From the NCBI RefSeq assembly GCF_018320785.1, contig NC_054879.1, positions 47,194,198-47,258,197 of the forward strand: a DNA stretch of 64,000 nucleotides, written 5' to 3'. Origin of the DNA: Cheilinus undulatus. Its lineage: Eukaryota > Chordata > Actinopteri > Labriformes > Labridae. The translations under genes were made by a program, and so were the position numbers. Under the pieces are notes generated by a model, which worked only from the letters and a program-made list of their open reading frames with translations, did no database searches and was not told where the DNA came from. Shown in pieces: positions 42,509 to 53,574 of the stretch. Positions within the stretch are counted from its first letter, which is position 1. Each line of letters starts with the position of its first letter.

Positions 42509-42885
42509 AGGGCTGGGCTAGTCCTAAAAACATTAATATCCCAATATTGCCTGCCGCAATTTTTAAATCGCAGAAGGTGGTAGTTTTTTCTTTTACTTGA
42601 AATCTGTGTCAAAATACCGGTTTGAAAGCTTTTTTGCCGCAGAGATGTTATGCATTACATATCATCCAATCATTCAAGTGCCATTTTTGGTGGAACAGTC
42701 TACAAAAATCCTCCTTAATTTGGTTTTTTGTTGGTTTTAATATAAATGATATATTGCATTTTCTATTTGGAAAAATCATGAGATGAGAAATTGAAGACAT
42801 AACGGCATAACAAATTGCAATTGCAATATTGGAAAAAAAATCATTGTTATTAGATAATTTTTCAGTGTCGTTTAGCCTTATCAGA
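42509..42885. mobile_element. TAGGGCTG-family MITE, decayed
   Basis: It starts ACTAGGGCTGGGCTAGTCC, shares TTTTTAAATCGCAGAAGG and AGAGATGTTATGCATTAC with the family, and ends decayed (CAGTGTCGTTTAGCCTTA). Confidence 0.65.
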
Positions 42886-42924
42886 AAAAAACATACCCAA
42901 ACCTACATATTATATACTAAATAC

Positions 42925-43464
42925 TAGGGCTGGGCAATTAATCGCAAATTAGATTAAATCACAATATGGACCACTGCAACTTTCAAATCGCACAAGGTGC
43001 AATATTTCTCTAACCTGAGGCTTGTGCCAAAATACCAGTTTAATACCTTTTTTTTTTGCAGCAGCAGCAGCAGAGATGTCGTGCATTACTGGTCATGCAA
43101 TTATTCAAGTGCCAGTTTTTAAGAATAGTCTAAAAAATATCCTACTTTCTTCTTTTTTGTAGGTTTTTTTTATTGAATACGAGAAAAAAATTTAAAATAT
43201 TACTCACTTCAATACAAGAACTAATGCCTGATTTGCAACATGAGTCAAAATCATCACAGTTAGCCTTGATATAAAATTAGATCAAGATTGTTTGCTCTTG
43301 TTAAAGCTAATATTGTGTTGGTTATAATATAAAATTATTTACTGCTTGTGTTTGTTGTAAAATACATAAGATGAGGAACTTCAGAAAAAATTGCCTATCA
43401 AATTGTAATTGCAATATTGTGGGAAAAATGCAGTTAGATTATTTTCCCAAATCGTTCAGCCCAA
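42925..43464. mobile_element. TAGGGCTG-family MITE
   Basis: The ends are TAGGGCTGGGCAATTAATCG and CCAAATCGTTCAGCCCAA. The octamers ctaaatac (42917-42924) and ctaaatat (43465-43472) differ at one base. Confidence 0.8.
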
Positions 43465-43656
43465 CTAAATATCTCCTATATATGCTTAATTATTATATAA
43501 TTACTTTACTATATATTACTTACTACTTATGTATGTGCAGTATAAAGTTTGCAAGACTGTCTCCAGCAAAATTGCACATGAAAGCACTGAGCTTAAAAAG
43601 GGCTTAAAAGATTTAGAATTTCTGGGTGAAAACAGATGAAAAACAGCGATCACTTA

Positions 43657-44179
43657 TAGGGCTGAACGATTTGAGAAAAGAATCTAATTGCAATTATTTC
43701 TTCATATATTGCGATTGTGATTTAATATGCATTTTCTTTTTTAGTTCCTCATATTATGCATTTTCAAGCAACCTAAGCAATAAATCAGTCTATAATTTTT
43801 AAATTGATACAACTACGGCTAAACGATAAAAAAATTAAAAAAATTAAAAATTAAATGCAATCATTTACACTTATCTTGCAAACTTTACATGAATTTTTGT
43901 GTTAAAGGGAACGATGGTACTTATGTTTATATCATTTTGATGAGTAAAACATCTACAAAAACAAGAAAAATCTGATTTTTCTGGTAGACTATTTAAAAAC
44001 AGAAACTTTATGGTCGCATGGTGTGTAGAGTATAACATCTCCGCTGCAAAAACTGCATTAAACTGTTATTTCAACAAATTTCAGGAAAAAAAAAAAAAAT
44101 ATTGCACTGTCTGCGATTTGAAAATTGCAGCAGGCCATACTGCGATTTAATCTAATTTGCAATTAATTGCCCAGCCCTA
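43657..44179. mobile_element. TAGGGCTG-family MITE, opposite orientation
   Basis: The ends are TAGGGCTGAACGATTTGAG and TTAATTGCCCAGCCCTA. A perfect octamer atcactta flanks it (43649-43656 and 44180-44187). Confidence 0.88.
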
Positions 44180-44521
44180 ATCACTTATGTTTAACAAACT
44201 CAGCGGTAACCACACCCTGCCATCTACAGTAGGGCTGAGCAATTTGCAAAAATAATGTAATTGCGATTTTGTTCCCAAATATTGCGATTTAATTTGCAAT
44301 TATTCTTGGGTTAATCTCGTGTATTTTTCAACAAATTCAAGCAACAAATAATTCCATAAATAAGACCATGTGGATTTAAAACAATCAAATTATTTCCGAA
44401 GCAATCAATCCATAGTAGCACGAATCTGATTATGGAAGTGCAACAAGCTTTAAGCTATAAAGGAGGCAGCGGGGGGCTGGCTACAGCCGATCGCAGCTGG
44501 GGTATGACTTTCATGAAGTTA

Positions 44522-45720
44522 TGCTGCGTTAGATTTACCTCGGAACTCGGACAGATCCGGGTCGAAAATTCCGACTTCTGAGGTAAATGTGTTTCATTGC
44601 GTAAGCTCGGAAAACATGGCCGGCTGCAGTAAGCTGATGTTTATTTGGATGTTTTTCGAGGATCAAAAATTCCTGCTGGGGAAATATATTAGCTACTTGA
44701 AGGAGAGAGAGACAGAGAAACATCATATGCTGTGAGTATGACTTGAACGCACCAGCGAGGGGAATCCTGCATGTGTCATTGAACTTAAACGGGCATCAAA
44801 GCGAGCTGTGCAGAGGCCTGTACTGTAGTAACACAAATGCTAAACTAGATCAAAAATGCAATTTCAGCTGAAATTGCGTGGGGATGCTGAGAGCTGAATT
44901 GTGGAAGAACTGCTGAAAATAGCCAAAAAGTACAACAATAGCTAAAAAAATAGCATAAAAATAGCATAAAAAAGCATGAAAGTAGTTAATAAAGGATAAA
45001 AATAGTTGAAAGTAGCCTAAAAAAAGCTGGAAAATAGCATAAATTTAGCTGAAAATAGCCTAAAAGTAGCTGAAATGGCATTCAGTAGCTGAAAAAGCAT
45101 CGAAATAGCTTAAAATAGCATGAAAATAGCTGAAAATAGTGGAAAAATAGCTGAAAATAGCATAAAAGCTGAAGAGTGTAATACCTGATAAGTGAAGAAT
45201 GTGAAATCATTGCTCAAAATATAGAATTTAAAAAGCAAAATAGTTGAGAAAGTATAAAAAGTATAAAAAACAGTTTAAAAAAATAACTGAAAAGAGCACA
45301 AGGAGCTGAAGAGTATGATAGAATACTGAAAATAGCCCAAGGAGTGCCAAAGTTATGAGGAGTTGAAGAAAGTGCAGATTTGTGAAATGTTGCCATCTGT
45401 TTAACATTGTTAAACAAAGTTAAATATTCAAAAAATTATATATAATATATAATTTTTTAAAGTTTAAACAGTGTCGATACGACAATGCATGAAGGAGGAG
45501 ATAGCGAACACGCAAGAATAATAATAATAAACAAAATGGCTGACACGAATATCAATAGTGTGAATGCTGACTCAGCATCCCCACTAATTAATAACTCTGT
45601 TTACCTCTCACGGTGTGCAACGCCATTTTGCTATCACGTCATTCCGACCGACTCGACTGCTTGAATCCTACCTGAAATCCCGAGTTGGAGTCCCGAGCCC
45701 GGGATTTTGGATAACTAGAT
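44522..45720. mobile_element. possible DNA element with CTCGGAACTCGGA / CCCGAGTTGGAGTCC ends
   Basis: CpG-rich words near the left (ACCTCGGAACTCGGACAG) and right (TCCCGAGTTGGAGTCCCGAG) edges are loosely inverted relative to each other. They bracket an AT-rich tandem array at about 44925-45330. Superfamily and target duplication are unresolved. Confidence 0.35.
44925..45330. repeat. degenerate AT-rich tandem array (AAAATAGCTGAAAATAGC words)
   Basis: About 400 bases of loosely repeated AGCTGAAAATAGC and AGCATAAAAATAGC words with variable spacing. No coding frame of note. Confidence 0.75.
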
Positions 45721-45884
45721 GCCATTTCCTGTATTCTAGCGCATTTCAACACCATATTAGCACCAGATAATCCAAACTGGTTCTGTGAGATATAGTTCTG
45801 GCTCGATATAGATCAAAAATGGCCCAACATAAAAGTCATTGCAACAGTAATGTTTCATAGTATTTCTTGGTCCTAATGGTCTTC

Positions 45885-47775
45885 TGAAGTTTAGTGTGTT
45901 TTCTTCACCCAAGAGGGCAGTTTAGTGTGTTTTTCCAACCAGAAGGGCACATTAGCGTGTGTTTTGGCTCCAAAGAAGGCACCTTAGCATTCATTTTGGC
46001 TCAAAAGTTGGCACTTTAGCACATGTTTTGGCTCCCAAGAGAGCACTTTAGCATGCGTTTTGGCTCCCAAGAAAGCACTTTAGCACATTTTGGCTCTCAA
46101 GAGGGCACCTTAGCATGCTATTTGGCTCCAAAGAAGGCACCTTAGCATTCATTTTGGCTCAAAAGTTGGCACTTTAGCATGCGTTTTGGCTCCTAAGAAA
46201 GCAATTGAGCACGTCGTGGTTCTCAAGAGGGCACCTTAGTATGCATTTTGGCTCCCAAGAGGGCACTTCAGCATGTGTTTTGGCTCCCAAGAAAGCACTT
46301 TAGCACATGTTTTGGCTCCCAAGAGAGCACTTTAGCATGCCTTTTGGCTCAAAAGTTGGCACTTTAGCATGCGTTTTGGCTCAAAAGAAAGCATTTTAGC
46401 ACATTTTGGCTCTCAAGAGAGCACTTTAGCATGCTTTTTGGCTCCAAAGAAGGCACCTTAGCATGCTTTTTGGCTCCAAAGAAGGCACCTTAGCATGCTT
46501 TTTGGCTCCAAAGAAGGCACCTTAGCATGCGTTTTGGCTCAAAAGTTGGCACTTTAGCATTCATTTTGGCTCAAAAGTTGGCACTTTAGCATGCATTTTG
46601 GCTCCCAAGAAAGCACTTTAGCACATGTTTTGGCTCCCAAGAGAGCACTTTAGCATGCGTTTTGGCTCCAAAGAGGGCACCTTAGCATGCGTTTTGGCTC
46701 CCAAGAGAGCACTTTAGCATGCGTTTTGGCTCCAAAGAGGGCACCTTAGCATGCGTTTTGGCTCCCAAGAGAGCACTTTAGCATGCGTTTTGGCTCCAAA
46801 GAGGGCACCTTAGCATGCATTTTGGCTCCCAGGAGAGTACTTTAGCATGCATTTTGGCTCCAAAGAGGGCACCTTAGCATGCGTTTTGGCTCCAAAGAGG
46901 GCACCTTAGCATGCGTTTTGGCTCCCAAGAGAGCACTTTAGCATGCGTTTTGGCTCCAAAGAGGGCACTTTAGCATGCGTTTTGGCTCCCAAGAGAGCAC
47001 TTTAGCATGCGTTTTGGCTCAAAAGTTGGCACTTTAGCATGCGTTTTGGCTCAAAAGAAAGCATTTTAGCACATTTTGGCTCTCAAGAGAGCACTTTAGC
47101 ATGCTTTTTGGCTCCAAAGAAGGCACCTTAGCATGCTTTTTGGCTCCAAAGAAGGCACCTTAGCATGTGTTTTGGCTCCAAAGAAGGCACCTTAGCATGC
47201 GTTTTGGCTCAAAAGTTGGCACTTTAGCATTCATTTTGGCTCAAAAGTTGGCACTTTAGCATTCATTTTGGCTCAAAAGTTGGCACTTTAGCATGCATTT
47301 TGGCTCCCAAGAAAGCACTTTAGCACATGTTTTGGCTCCCAAGAGAGCACTTTAGCATGCGTTTTGGCTCCCAAGAGGGCACTTTAGCATGCGTTTTGGC
47401 TCCCAAGAAAGCATTTTAGCACATTTTGGCTCTCAAGAGAGCACTTTAGCATGCTTTTTGGCTCCAAAGAAGGCACCTTAGCATGCGTTTTGGCTCAAAA
47501 GTTGGCACTGTAGCATGCGTTTTGGCTCCAAAGAGAGCACTTTAGCATGCGTTTTGGCTCCAAAGAGAGCACTTTAGCATGCATTTTGGCTCCAAAGAGG
47601 GCACCTTAGCATGCGTTTTGGCTCCAAAGAGGGCACCTTAGCATGCGTTTTGGCTCCAAAGAGAGCACTTTAGCATGCGTTTTGGCTCCAAAGAGAGCAC
47701 TTTAGCATGTTTTGGCCCTCGAGGGCACTTTAGCATGCGTTTTGGCTCCCAAGAGGGCACTTTAGCGTGCGTTTA
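45885..47775. repeat. 32-bp minisatellite, about 58 copies
   Basis: The unit is roughly GCGTTTTGGCTCCCAAGA followed by GAGCACTTTAGCAT. Copies vary mainly in CCCAAGAGAG, CCAAAGAAGG, CAAAAGTTGG and CTCAAGAGAG variants, and a few copies lack two bases. Edge copies (45885-46000 and 47700-47775) are diverged. Variant order repeats with a spacing of about 670 bases (46381 compared with 47051), a higher-order structure. Stop codons occur, and no long frame spans it. Confidence 0.95.
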
Positions 47776-48359
47776 TCAACAATTGGGCCATTGGGTCAAC
47801 CGCCCACTCCCCGCACACCACTGTCCATCAAACACAAAAAAGAGGACTTTTGTAAACCATTATAAAAAATAACACTTGAATGTTTACATAATGTGCACAA
47901 AATCTCTGCTGCTGTTTTATTGACACATTTCAAGTTAAATATTGCAACTTCTGCGATTTGAAAATTGCAGCAGGCCATATTGCGATTTAATCTAATTTGC
48001 GGTTAATTGCCCAGTCCTAAGTATGCCCTAAATATGAAATATGAAATCATAGTGGTCATTGAGCTCAGCATTGAGAATCACATGACCTGCCATCAGCCAG
48101 CTAGCATAACAATGTCACTAACACCGTGCTAAATCATGCTACTTATCTAGTAAAGACCATTAAATCAGTGTCACTGCTCCTTCTAACTAAAGAAGGTACA
48201 TTTTACACTTCCGCTGTCAATTTTCAGACAAAATCAACCTGAACATCAGGGTTATGTGGAGCTTGGCATAAGGTGGAAATGTTGTACATATTTAATGAGG
48301 TTGTATGCAGACGCGAGGGTTCAAAAACACCAAATGTGTTGGGTTTTTCCACGTACATG

Positions 48360-49060
48360 GTGAATGAATGAGTCTACGCAGCTGTCAGGCGTTGGGTTTA
48401 CCGCTAACTAGCTAACGTCTGTTCCTACGTTGCCACGACAGCCTGAACCTGTGCATCAACGTTAGCTACCTTAGCTCGGCTCGCATGCTGTTGGCGTGCC
48501 TGTTCCAGCCAGCAGCTGTTGGACATCCTCATCCTTATTTATCACCAGTCGTGACCAGGCCGGAACGGCGGGCTGCCTGGCTCACGCGCTGGAGCATCTG
48601 CTCCGTGGTCCCCTAGCTAGAAGACGGTCACCACTAGTGCTGGCACTGGCCCTCACGGAGGGTTCAACTTCCACCAACACAACAGTGCTGATGATGTTCC
48701 AACTCACCAGCAGCCCTCGGCTCGCTGCGACTACCTGAGAAAATCCTGAACCAGTCACAAGGTAACGAAACACTCACCTCCACTGAAGCTGGTTCTGGCA
48801 ATGACACGCGGTCACCTTATCGGGGAAGGAGGGAGGTTTTCGCCCAGAGCGGTCACCCCGGTCGAGTATCTTTTCCTCCGAATGGTCCCTCTCTCCGCGA
48901 GCAGCACCTCCGTATGATCTCCCCTCACTGCAATGGTGCTGAACAGCGGGACCAGCGATTGGCCAGAGTGAGCGGAACTCGGTGCGCTTTGGTAAGCAGA
49001 AAGCTCGTGCGACCTGCAGGGGGAGCAGCGGTGATGCGTTCAAGACTATCGGAAAATACA
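48360..49060 (-). promoter_or_regulatory. CpG-rich promoter-like region
   Basis: This interval is visibly G+C- and CpG-rich (ACGTTGCC, GGAACGGCGGG, CTCTCCGCGAGC, GGTCACCCCGGTCGAG) in an AT-rich neighbourhood. On the minus strand a CCAAT box lies at 48958-48962 (GGCCAATCGC), upstream of the GTGAGT donor at 48771. It is proposed as the hycc2 promoter because the next minus-strand acceptor recognised downstream is that of hycc2 at 8101. A plus-strand start (donor-like ACAAGGTAACG at 48,757-48,767) could make it bidirectional. Confidence 0.5.
48778..48960 (-). other. hycc2: candidate untranslated first exon of hycc2
   Basis: The minus strand ends AGCTTCAGTGGAG and is followed by GTGAGTG, a near-consensus donor. 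The transcription start is not known and the right boundary is approximate. There is no in-frame need for coding, because the hycc2 ATG is in the next exon. Assignment rests on position and strand only; no transcript data were available. Confidence 0.4.
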
Positions 49061-49076
49061 GAACCATGCTTTAAGT

Positions 49077-49480
49077 CAGGGGGTTTCAAAGTGTGGGAGA
49101 ATGAGCCTCCCCTGAGAAGAAATTATTCACTCGGTGGACCCCCACCCACAAAAAGGATTTAAATTGGAAACAAATAAATAAATAACAATGCAAACATTTA
49201 TGTCTAATCTTTAAACATTTTTAACATGAAAATAGTTTGGATATTTTGGTTTGCAAATGTCCTTAAACATCTGCCTTTCTTATTCGGTTGTAATGCCATT
49301 AAACACCCTTTATCATATTTTTTGGGCCATTTTACAACTTCTTTTTGACACTCTTCCCCATTTATTTTTTTCCCATTTTTGCCCTTTTAAGCTACCTTTC
49401 ATCATTAAATATCCCTTTTTTTCCCCAATTTTTTTTGTGATGTCCTTTTGCCACTTTTACCCCATTTTTTGCCCCCCAGT
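49077..49480. mobile_element. truncated hAT element, CAGGGGGTTTCAAAGTG end
   Basis: It shares the left end, the GAGCCTCCCCTGAGAAGAA block and the GGTGGACCCCCACCCAC block with the element at 4394-5428, plus a short T-rich interior. The right end is missing, replaced by retroposon-like sequence. Confidence 0.75.
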
Positions 49481-49695
49481 TAACCTAATGAGCATCTTTT
49501 TGGAGGTCGGACCATGTGTGCATGGGGGGGAACATGTAAACTTTGCACATAGAGGATTCTTGCAGGAAATGGACATCACTCTCCTGATGTTTCAGGCACT
49601 TCTATCCAAAGTGTAGGATCTGACGAGGGTTCGAACCATCAATCTGTCAGTCTAAAGTCAGCAGGGTAACCCACTGAACTATCCAGCATCTCTGC
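49481..49695 (-). repeat. retroposon fragment and tRNA-like SINE head
   Basis: 49481-49555 resembles the tail of the 6153-6504 retroposon (AACCTAATGAGCATC, GGGAACATGTAAACTTTGCA). 49613-49692 on the minus strand has an A-box-like TAGTTCAGTGGGTTA and a B box GGTTCGAACCC at normal tRNA spacing. A tRNA-derived SINE is likelier than a functional tRNA gene because the stems look imperfect. Confidence 0.5.
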
Positions 49696-50866
49696 TAACA
49701 GTGGAGAGGAGGATCAGCAGATTTCTACCAGTTTAAATAAAAAAACATAGGTTCAAACATTAAGATAATTTAGAAGATTTAGATTTAATCAACAAATCAT
49801 GTAGGCTGTTAAAAAACAAAAAAATAAATTAGCATTTATCTCCACTTTGCACAGTGTGTCTTAAAAGAGAAACTTAAATCCTAAATTCCAGAAAATTGTC
49901 TGTTAACTAGGTAATCATTTAAATGTTACTGCTACTTTTAAAATTTAAAGGCAAGATAGAAATTAGATCAAAAATAGGTAATATATATATATATATTATA
50001 CATATTCAATGGCGGATTTGATGTGGATTTAATTTTTAAAGACCTCAAAAAGCCACCCAAACCTGGGCTTGACAAGCTTCTGTAAGGGCTACTGGTCAGT
50101 CAATGATTAAACTGGTAAAACCCCATAAAAATCTTTACTTTAACTCATAATTATCAAACAATCACAACAGAAGCCTTAAGTTCTCAGCAACATTTATTAA
50201 ACAAAAACAAACACACCAGGCATAGGGAACACACAACATGCAAGACTTTTGACAAATAGGAAACTCATTTTTAGGTCAGGTTATTTTATTTCAAGTCAAC
50301 AGTTGAGGATACCTTAAAAATGTGGAGAAAACAAAACAAAAATTAAATCAGTTGTAACAAATGCAGTCTGTACATTTGAACAATTTTAAACCAGTCATTT
50401 TAATTTTCAATATTTTTGTTTAGAATTTGTTATTTTCAACACCAAATTCTTGAGACTACAGATTCTACCATTTGATTATTAAACACCGTACAGATACAAT
50501 ATTTCATTATCAAGGTTAAGATTTCATTTGATCTTAACCAGGTCAATAATTAGAGCTGAAATCTTCAACACTGACCGAACAAGAGAAAGACCAGGAAGTG
50601 GACAAGCCGCCCATTCTGATATAGAAGTGTGTTTGAATGAGAGCATGTTTGCAACCAGTTACAGAATATAAAAGAGAATCAGTCGACTTCTGAACTGCTC
50701 TAGAAGTCATGAAGTGAAAGCACAGAGCTTTTTTCAGACCTCAGTTACATTCTTTAAAAGGACAAACTGGCAAAAATATTTCCAACTAATCTGAGTGATC
50801 TGTAGAGGTTTCCTGGGATGCATGATATTATCAGTCTGATATCAGTATGAGCAGATAGAAAGTTTG
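49696..50866. other. intergenic stretch, nothing recognised
   Basis: AT-rich sequence with a short (AT)n at about 49980-49997 and poly-A-type runs. No open frame, repeat family or RNA gene was recognised. Confidence 0.6.
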
Positions 50867-51244
50867 CAGTGTTAATTTCTAAAACTATGACTAAAAACGT
50901 TCGTCGACAACCTTTTTTTTCCATGACAAAAACTAAACTAAAACTAACAAAAGTAGATCTGTGATGACTAAAACTGACAAAGGTAGGGAGGTAAATCTGT
51001 AGGGTGCAGAGAACACACTAACATGATTTGATACCAGATTTAGGCAAGAGAATAAATGCTTGGACTCAAAGAAAAGATGAAATGTGAGGACGTTTTATGG
51101 ACTAAACTAGACTAAAATGTTTTGAGTTTTTGATGACTAAAACTAGAAAGAGTAGAAATGACTAAAATGTGACTAAAACTAAAATGTATCATTTAAAGAC
51201 TAATACTAAGACTAAAATAAAAATAGCTGCCAAAATTAACACTG
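50867..51244. mobile_element. hAT-type MITE (CAGTGTTAA family), intact
   Basis: The ends are CAGTGTTAATTTCTAAAAC and GCCAAAATTAACACTG. A perfect octamer aaagtttg flanks it (50859-50866 and 51245-51252). The interior is made of GACTAAAACTAGAC-like words. It is 378 bp with no coding capacity and the best-preserved of three copies in the window. Confidence 0.92.
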
Positions 51245-51252
51245 AAAGTTTG

Positions 51253-52200
51253 ACATCTGCTGGTATTTGACATTTTTTAGTTACTGAGAGTATTTACAGC
51301 TGTTTTTTGGCTGAGAATATCAGCATATATTGACTGTAAATTTTGGCCATATAAACTAAAAAAAAGGTGGATTTTTAGGTTAGTAAAACATTTAAATATT
51401 GGTATCCATACTGCTATCAGAATCAATCCGTAAACATCACCATATCAGCAAAAACCCACTATCATGCATCCCAAGATGTTTCCTAAAGTAATCTCATATC
51501 TACTGTACTTGCAAGCATAGTGAAGTTAAAACTGCATGTACCAAGAGATGGTTGGGTTAAAATTGTTAGCTGCTGGTAAAGCTACCAGAATCAGATCATT
51601 TTAACTAAAGTTAGATATATCAAATTACAGCCAACATTTTTAATCCAACAATCTCTGCTGCTGTCACAGTCAGCAGGCAACAGGAAAAACCACTGTAGTG
51701 TAAATCCTGCAACCATATAATGGCTGCAGGATTTACACTACAGTTACTGACTACTGGCTACTGACTACAAGATTATTGGTCAATACCAGCAATTTGCAAG
51801 ACCGACAGAAACAATCTAGAGATGAGAGATGATCCAGTTGTCAATTAAAGTTCACTGTGATAACACTTCATATGACAACTTCAGAACTTGAACAACAAAT
51901 AATAATAAACATTACATTGAGGAAATGCCATTAAGGCAGTGTGACAAGGAAACAAGGCAGTTGGACTAAAATGGAAAAATTTAGAAGATAATAGAAAAGC
52001 AAATTGTCAAGATAGTAAAACTCTATTTTTCTAAATTTCTCCAAATCCTTCAGCCCTAGTTTGGTGCAAAATTATTCACCTGCAATTTTTTCCCAAAATT
52101 TTGATTGCTATTTAATATGGGATTTTCAAATCCGTCATCTTGTGTTTTAATAAAGCAGAGCAATAAATGATACTGTATTATAACAAATACCATATTGGGT
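51253..52200. other. intergenic stretch with a local inverted repeat
   Basis: Around 51685-51740 the phrase GTAGTGTAAATCCTGCA is followed by TGCAGGATTTACACTAC, a perfect 17-base inverted repeat with a short spacer. A TAGGGCTG-family end fragment lies at about 52050. Nothing else was recognised. Confidence 0.6.
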
Positions 52201-52204
52201 AGAT

Positions 52205-52995
52205 AACACTAGGGCTGAAAAATTCTGAAAAAATAACCAACTTAAAATATATACAGTGCTTAACAAATGTATTAGCCCACCTGTCATATTTGTCTCAGAG
52301 ACCATCCAGTATCATGAAGTGCTTTAATGCGGACTCTCTCATTTTCAGTGAGCTCTCCACGTTTTACCATTTTGAACAGGAATGAGGAATTTCAAACTGA
52401 ATTCACCCAAATTTGAGCTGGCTCACTGGGCTTCTCTGAGAAGTCAGAAATGAATCAAGCATAACATTCAACCACTAAAACTCATTTTCTGTTCAGGAAT
52501 GCAAGTAAATAACTATCATTTGACATAGTAATCAAGAAATTTTAGTGTGCTTTAATATTTTTTTTGTAAATCAGTAAATTTGAAAATTAACAATAATAAT
52601 TCTATTTTTGCATTAAAAATATCATTTGGGTTAAAGAGCTTCTACATATTGGTGTATTAACCATTGCAGAAACATCAAATATGATTTTGGTAATTACCAA
52701 TGCTGTTAATTTAGGGCAGCTGTGGCATAAACCTGACTTTGGTTAGGGCTAGGATGGTCTAATACATTTGTTAAGCACTGTATTTTGACTTGTACTGCAA
52801 ATTTAATCAGTTTTTTCTTGTACTGAAGAGAGAAAATCATTTTTGCAAATTATCCTAGAAAAACAAACAAATGCTTGCAAGATGTTGTATTAAAATGGTA
52901 CTTGACACATTCAGTTGGAATAAAAACTGCACCTTTTGCAATCTGATATCTGCAGTGGGCCAGGCTGATTTCATCTAAAATTTGCCCTACAACCA
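52205..52995. mobile_element. TAGGGCTG-family element hosting a mariner-type MITE
   Basis: It starts ACTAGGGCTGAAAAATTC and has a decayed end near 52990 (AATTTGCCCTACAACC). The family's AATCTGATATCTGCAGTGGG region is still visible. The middle is occupied by the MITE 52254-52780. Confidence 0.6.
52254..52780. mobile_element. mariner/Tc1-type MITE
   Basis: The ends CAGTGCTTAACAAATGTATT and AATACATTTGTTAAGCACTG are perfect inverted repeats flanked by TA on both sides. It is 527 bp without a transposase frame. Confidence 0.9.
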
Positions 52996-53574
52996 ACTAA
53001 AAATCCAGAAAAAAAACTAAACAAAAGTAAGAGTTAATGAAAATAAAGATAAATCCTAACAAAAATAGGCCTAACATTTTTAACAAAATTAGTCATTGAA
53101 TCCTGTTGTTTTGCCCCAACTTCAGGGATAATGTGGTTAACTGTTCAAGACATAAGTCTATACTATACGAGTGTGAGACTTTTTCCCCAACACTGAGCAG
53201 TCTGAAGACATTTGTTCAGGCAGACGTAGAGATATAGTAGTAGCAGAGATCAAGCACACTGGCGAGCTGGCACTCGTGAGGTTTCATTGTGAAAAAACAG
53301 ATATAATTCCATGAGATGACACTGCTATGCAAGGCCAAGCAAACAAGACATACTGCGTTTCACTGTGTGCACACTGAAAGTGAACCCATGTGGTGGAATT
53401 CACTCATTGCTTGTATAATGAAAGTAGCATTGTGTTTTAAAGGCAGCTAACATACTGTGTGCTGACTGTACCACTCCATCTTTTTGTCAACCAGTAGTTC
53501 AGCACCAGTTCTTTGAATCCTGAGTAAATGGAAGACTGTGAGGTTAAGACCAACCCTTCCTAGATCAGGAAGAG

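Larger units (their letters stand above)
44231..48018. mobile_element. TAGGGCTG-family element split by large insertions
   Basis: The left part (44231 to about 44518) begins TAGGGCTGAGCAATTTGC and matches 25080-25382 in reverse. The right part (about 47870-48018) ends GGTTAATTGCCCAGTCCTA. Between them lie a CpG-containing block, an AT-rich repeat and the 32-bp minisatellite. The flanks do not form a clear target duplication, so the two halves belonging to one element is an inference. Confidence 0.5.
8104..48777 (-). other. hycc2: proposed hycc2 intron 1, transposon-rich
   Basis: This joins the acceptor at 8101 to the candidate donor at 48771-48777. No recognisable cellular exon was found on either strand between them, so the roughly 40.7-kb interval is most simply a single first intron, though an unrecognised gene inside cannot be excluded. 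Element-free stretches in which I see nothing specific include 8104-10470, 12656-13100, 14193-14690, 15148-16000, 16860-17947, 18660-19520, 20037-21390, 22330-23100, 25390-26660, 28107-29110, 31754-32270, 32560-34250, 36423-38087 and 39380-42500. These contain only short chance frames. Confidence 0.5.

Noticed and set aside
45885-47775. CRISPR-like array
   Set aside because: The 32-bp units are directly contiguous with no unique spacers and lie in a vertebrate genome; it is a minisatellite.
48496-48773. Open frames of 63-80 codons in the CpG-rich block
   Set aside because: Overlapping frames on both strands are expected in G+C-rich sequence, and none shows a family match or a splice-consistent boundary.
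49613-49692. Functional tRNA gene on the minus strand
   Set aside because: A and B boxes are present, but the acceptor and anticodon stems do not pair well by eye and it adjoins retroposon sequence, so a SINE head is more likely.
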